From NCBI GenBank assembly GCA_000433455.1, contig HF992499.1, positions 49,944 through 113,943 of the forward strand: DNA of 64,000 nt. The letters are read 5' to 3'. Positions 62,283-64,000 of this stretch are shown here, piece after piece; position 1 is the first letter of the stretch; each line of letters starts with the position of its first letter. The translations under genes were made by a program, and so were the position numbers. Under the pieces are notes generated by a model. The model saw only the letters and a list, made by a program, of their open reading frames with translations, searched no databases and was not told the DNA's origin. The stretch comes from Mycoplasma sp. CAG:877. GTDB lineage: Bacteria > Bacillota_I > Bacilli_A > RF39 > UBA660.

Positions 62283-64000
62283 ATGCAAAATACAACACAA
62301 TCAACAACTTTAATAATTTGTCCTAATGAAACAAAAATGAAACTATTAAAAGATTCATCTTCTAAGAATGAATTACTAAATATAAAATTCATGACCAAAG
62401 AAGAATATAAAAATATCTATTATTTTTCTTATGATGAAAAAACATTAGCCTATCTAATGAAAAAATATAACTACAATATCGATGTCTGTAAAGTCTACTT
62501 AAATAACCTATACGTAATAGATGAGGCTAAGACTTATAAAAGTCCTAAACTAAACTTCTTAAAAGACCTAAAAAAAGAATTACTCCAAGAAAATCTTTTA
62601 ATTATCAATAAAACTTACAAAGATTATCTAAAAGATAAACATATTATTGTAAAGAATGAGTATAACCTAGATAAATACGAAGAGGAAATGCTAAATCTAA
62701 AACAAACAACTTATCAAAGTATAAAACTAGAAACTCCCGTAGTAGAATGTACAACTATCGAAGAAGAAGTAAACTATGTCTGCCTAAAAATACTAGACCT
62801 TCTAAAACAAAATGTTCCTCTAAATAAGATTTATCTAACTAATGTCCAACAAGAATATTTCTACATCTTAAAAAAAGTCTTTTCTTACTACCATATCCCA
62901 ATAAACATCAATTTTAAGTATTCAATCTATTCAACTAAAGTAGTAAAAGACTTTTTAGAAACCGGTGAACTAGACTTAGAAAATACAAAGAAACTCCCTC
63001 TAAATAAAAAGATAATTAATATCTTATCATCCCTAACTAGTCTAGATGAAGCCTCTAAAGAATATAAAACTATTCTCCTAGACAAACTTCAAAATACTTA
63101 TCAAAGTCCAACTATTCTAAAAGATGCTGTTTCTATAAAAGATTTGTATAAAGAAAATTTTACTGATGATGAACATGTCTTTGTCCTAGGTTTCAACCAA
63201 GACGTCTTACCTAAAATGGAAAAAGATATATCTTATATCAGTGATAAAGAAAAAGATGAAGTACCATTATATAAAACTTCTTATTTAAATAAACGTAATA
63301 AAGAAACTCTAACTTACATCTTATCTACTATTAAAAACTTATACTTATCTTATAAAATATCAACACCATTTAGTAGTTATTATAAATCAAGTCTAATTAC
63401 TGATTTATCTCTTCCAATCATCAAACCAGACTTAGACAATTACGACTCTTCAAATATCTATAATAGTCTTCGTCTTGCTACTAAACTAGATTTATATCAC
63501 TTATATGGAGAAAAAGATGAAGTCCTATCAAAACTCTACACTCACTATCAAATACCTTATAAGACTTACTCCAACGACTTTACTGGTCTAAATAAAGATG
63601 AATATCTAACTAACTTACCATATCCATTAAAATTATCTTATACTAGTCTTAATGCCTATAGTGAATGTAAGTTTAAATACTACATTAGACATGTCTTAAA
63701 ACTAGAACCATATACCGATACTTTCCAAACTTATGTTGGAACTATGTATCATTACATCTTATCAATCTATAAGAAAACAAACTTTAACTTTGAAGAAGAA
63801 TATCAAAAATACTTAGAAAAAAGAGATCTTTCTCTAAAAGAAAAGCTCTTACTAATTCGTATTAAAAAAGATCTTCTAAAACTAATAGATGTCCTAAATA
63901 AACAAGACTTAATAACCGGCTATAACGATGCTTACTATGAAAAGAAAATAGATATCGACTTAAAGAAAAAAGTTTCTGTAATCTTTACTGGAACCATTGA
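62283..64000 (+). CDS. AddB-like PD-(D/E)XK nuclease family protein (3' end outside window)
   Basis: The frame is open from ATG 62283, behind GTGAT, to the window end (572 codons). Late in the sequence YTSLNAYSECKFKYYIRHVL, then GTMYHYIL, match the C-terminal nuclease region of AddB/RecB-family proteins (with one Cys of the usual Fe-S set). HVFVLGFNQDVLPK is a helicase-like motif. The N-terminus reads TTLIICPNETKMKLLK where AddB has a Walker A GxxGxGKS loop, so the nucleotide-binding motif is missing. It probably works with an AddA helicase-nuclease in double-strand break repair; addA would be expected just downstream. Confidence 0.8.
   Translation, partial: MQNTTQSTTLIICPNETKMKLLKDSSSKNELLNIKFMTKEEYKNIYYFSYDEKTLAYLMKKYNYNIDVCKVYLNNLYVIDEAKTYKSPKLNFLKDLKKELLQENLLIINKTYKDYLKDKHIIVKNEYNLDKYEEEMLNLKQTTYQSIKLETPVVECTTIEEEVNYVCLKILDLLKQNVPLNKIYLTNVQQEYFYILKKVFSYYHIPININFKYSIYSTKVVKDFLETGELDLENTKKLPLNKKIINILSSLTSLDEASKEYKTILLDKLQNTYQSPTILKDAVSIKDLYKENFTDDEHVFVLGFNQDVLPKMEKDISYISDKEKDEVPLYKTSYLNKRNKETLTYILSTIKNLYLSYKISTPFSSYYKSSLITDLSLPIIKPDLDNYDSSNIYNSLRLATKLDLYHLYGEKDEVLSKLYTHYQIPYKTYSNDFTGLNKDEYLTNLPYPLKLSYTSLNAYSECKFKYYIRHVLKLEPYTDTFQTYVGTMYHYILSIYKKTNFNFEEEYQKYLEKRDLSLKEKLLLIRIKKDLLKLIDVLNKQDLITGYNDAYYEKKIDIDLKKKVSVIFTGTI

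Noticed and set aside
1..64000. tRNA, rRNA or CRISPR array
   Set aside because: No clover-leaf with a GTTCGANTC arm, no rRNA signature and no regularly spaced short repeats were seen by eye; a covariance-model scan would be needed to be certain.
1..64000. Alternative genetic code (TGA = Trp) as in Mycoplasmatales
   Set aside because: Conserved Trp positions use TGG, and TGA ends genes at expected places such as rsmH and yceD.

Overview
The window is low-GC, densely coded bacterial DNA in which TGG encodes Trp and TGA is a real stop (code 11). Almost every gene is on the plus strand, with start contexts like GGAGTGATAAAATG, rho-independent hairpins between units and a threonyl T-box. The division and wall genes (mraZ, rsmH, ftsL, two PASTA penicillin-binding proteins, mraY, ftsW), ABC-F, RsgA, L32/YceD, DnaI and sortase-type surface proteins point to an uncultured Bacillota lineage related to RF39/Erysipelotrichia-like gut Bacilli. 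The taxonomy is inferred from gene content and was not computed.

Layout. 1-4.1 kb: the 3' end of comEC followed by a scarred accessory patch. It holds a DinD-NUDIX fusion, a YhcG remnant, a gene of unknown function and two displaced comEC 3' fragments behind a near-identical 36-bp repeat. 4.2-9.6 kb: a small unknown gene, a HAD phosphatase-like protein, the helicase loader DnaI, an M23 peptidase, and a T-box controlling an MBL-fold hydrolase and thrS. 9.7-11.2 kb: a surface protein. 11.3-18.6 kb: the mraZ-rsmH-ftsL-pbp cluster, followed by small membrane-anchored envelope proteins. 18.6-26 kb: a DUF1292-like protein, a 1379-residue repeat protein, a lipoprotein, acetate kinase and a lipid kinase. 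26-31.4 kb: a VWA/Cna_B adhesin and a second sortase-type protein. 31.5-38.2 kb: a SpoVD-like PBP, GNAT, RsgA, NUDIX, and an ABC-F ATPase behind an apparent ribosome-controlled attenuator. 38.2-46.3 kb: a coiled-coil protein, mraY, and ftsW split by a 4.27-kb serine-recombinase element. 46.3-64 kb: a 1615-residue protein, a ProA-like pseudoenzyme, a DMT transporter, a deleted sua5, an ABC-2 exporter, two flavoproteins, YugP, an HTH membrane regulator, YceD, L32 and the start of an AddB-like nuclease.

Main discoveries. (1) The element at 41894-46163 splits ftsW inside its conserved [14 protein letters not shown] motif, and removing it at a GG dinucleotide restores a 362-codon reading frame exactly. 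(2) The ABC-F leader has a 19-residue uORF and four mutually exclusive RNA segments ending in a terminator. (3) L32 carries an N-terminal extension resembling the Prp-cleaved leader of Firmicutes L27. (4) The comEC 3' end looks like a repeated insertion site that leaves old gene ends behind. (5) A DinD gene whose start codon appears mutated to ACG is fused through the promoter region of a NUDIX gene.

How the genes work together. Most of the window is envelope biogenesis (lipid II synthesis by MraY, septal polymerisation by FtsW with PBPs, surface anchoring) mixed with translation genes (ThrS, RsgA, L32, ABC-F). Foreign DNA is confined to the comEC 3' patch and the ftsW element. No tRNA, rRNA or CRISPR array was recognised.
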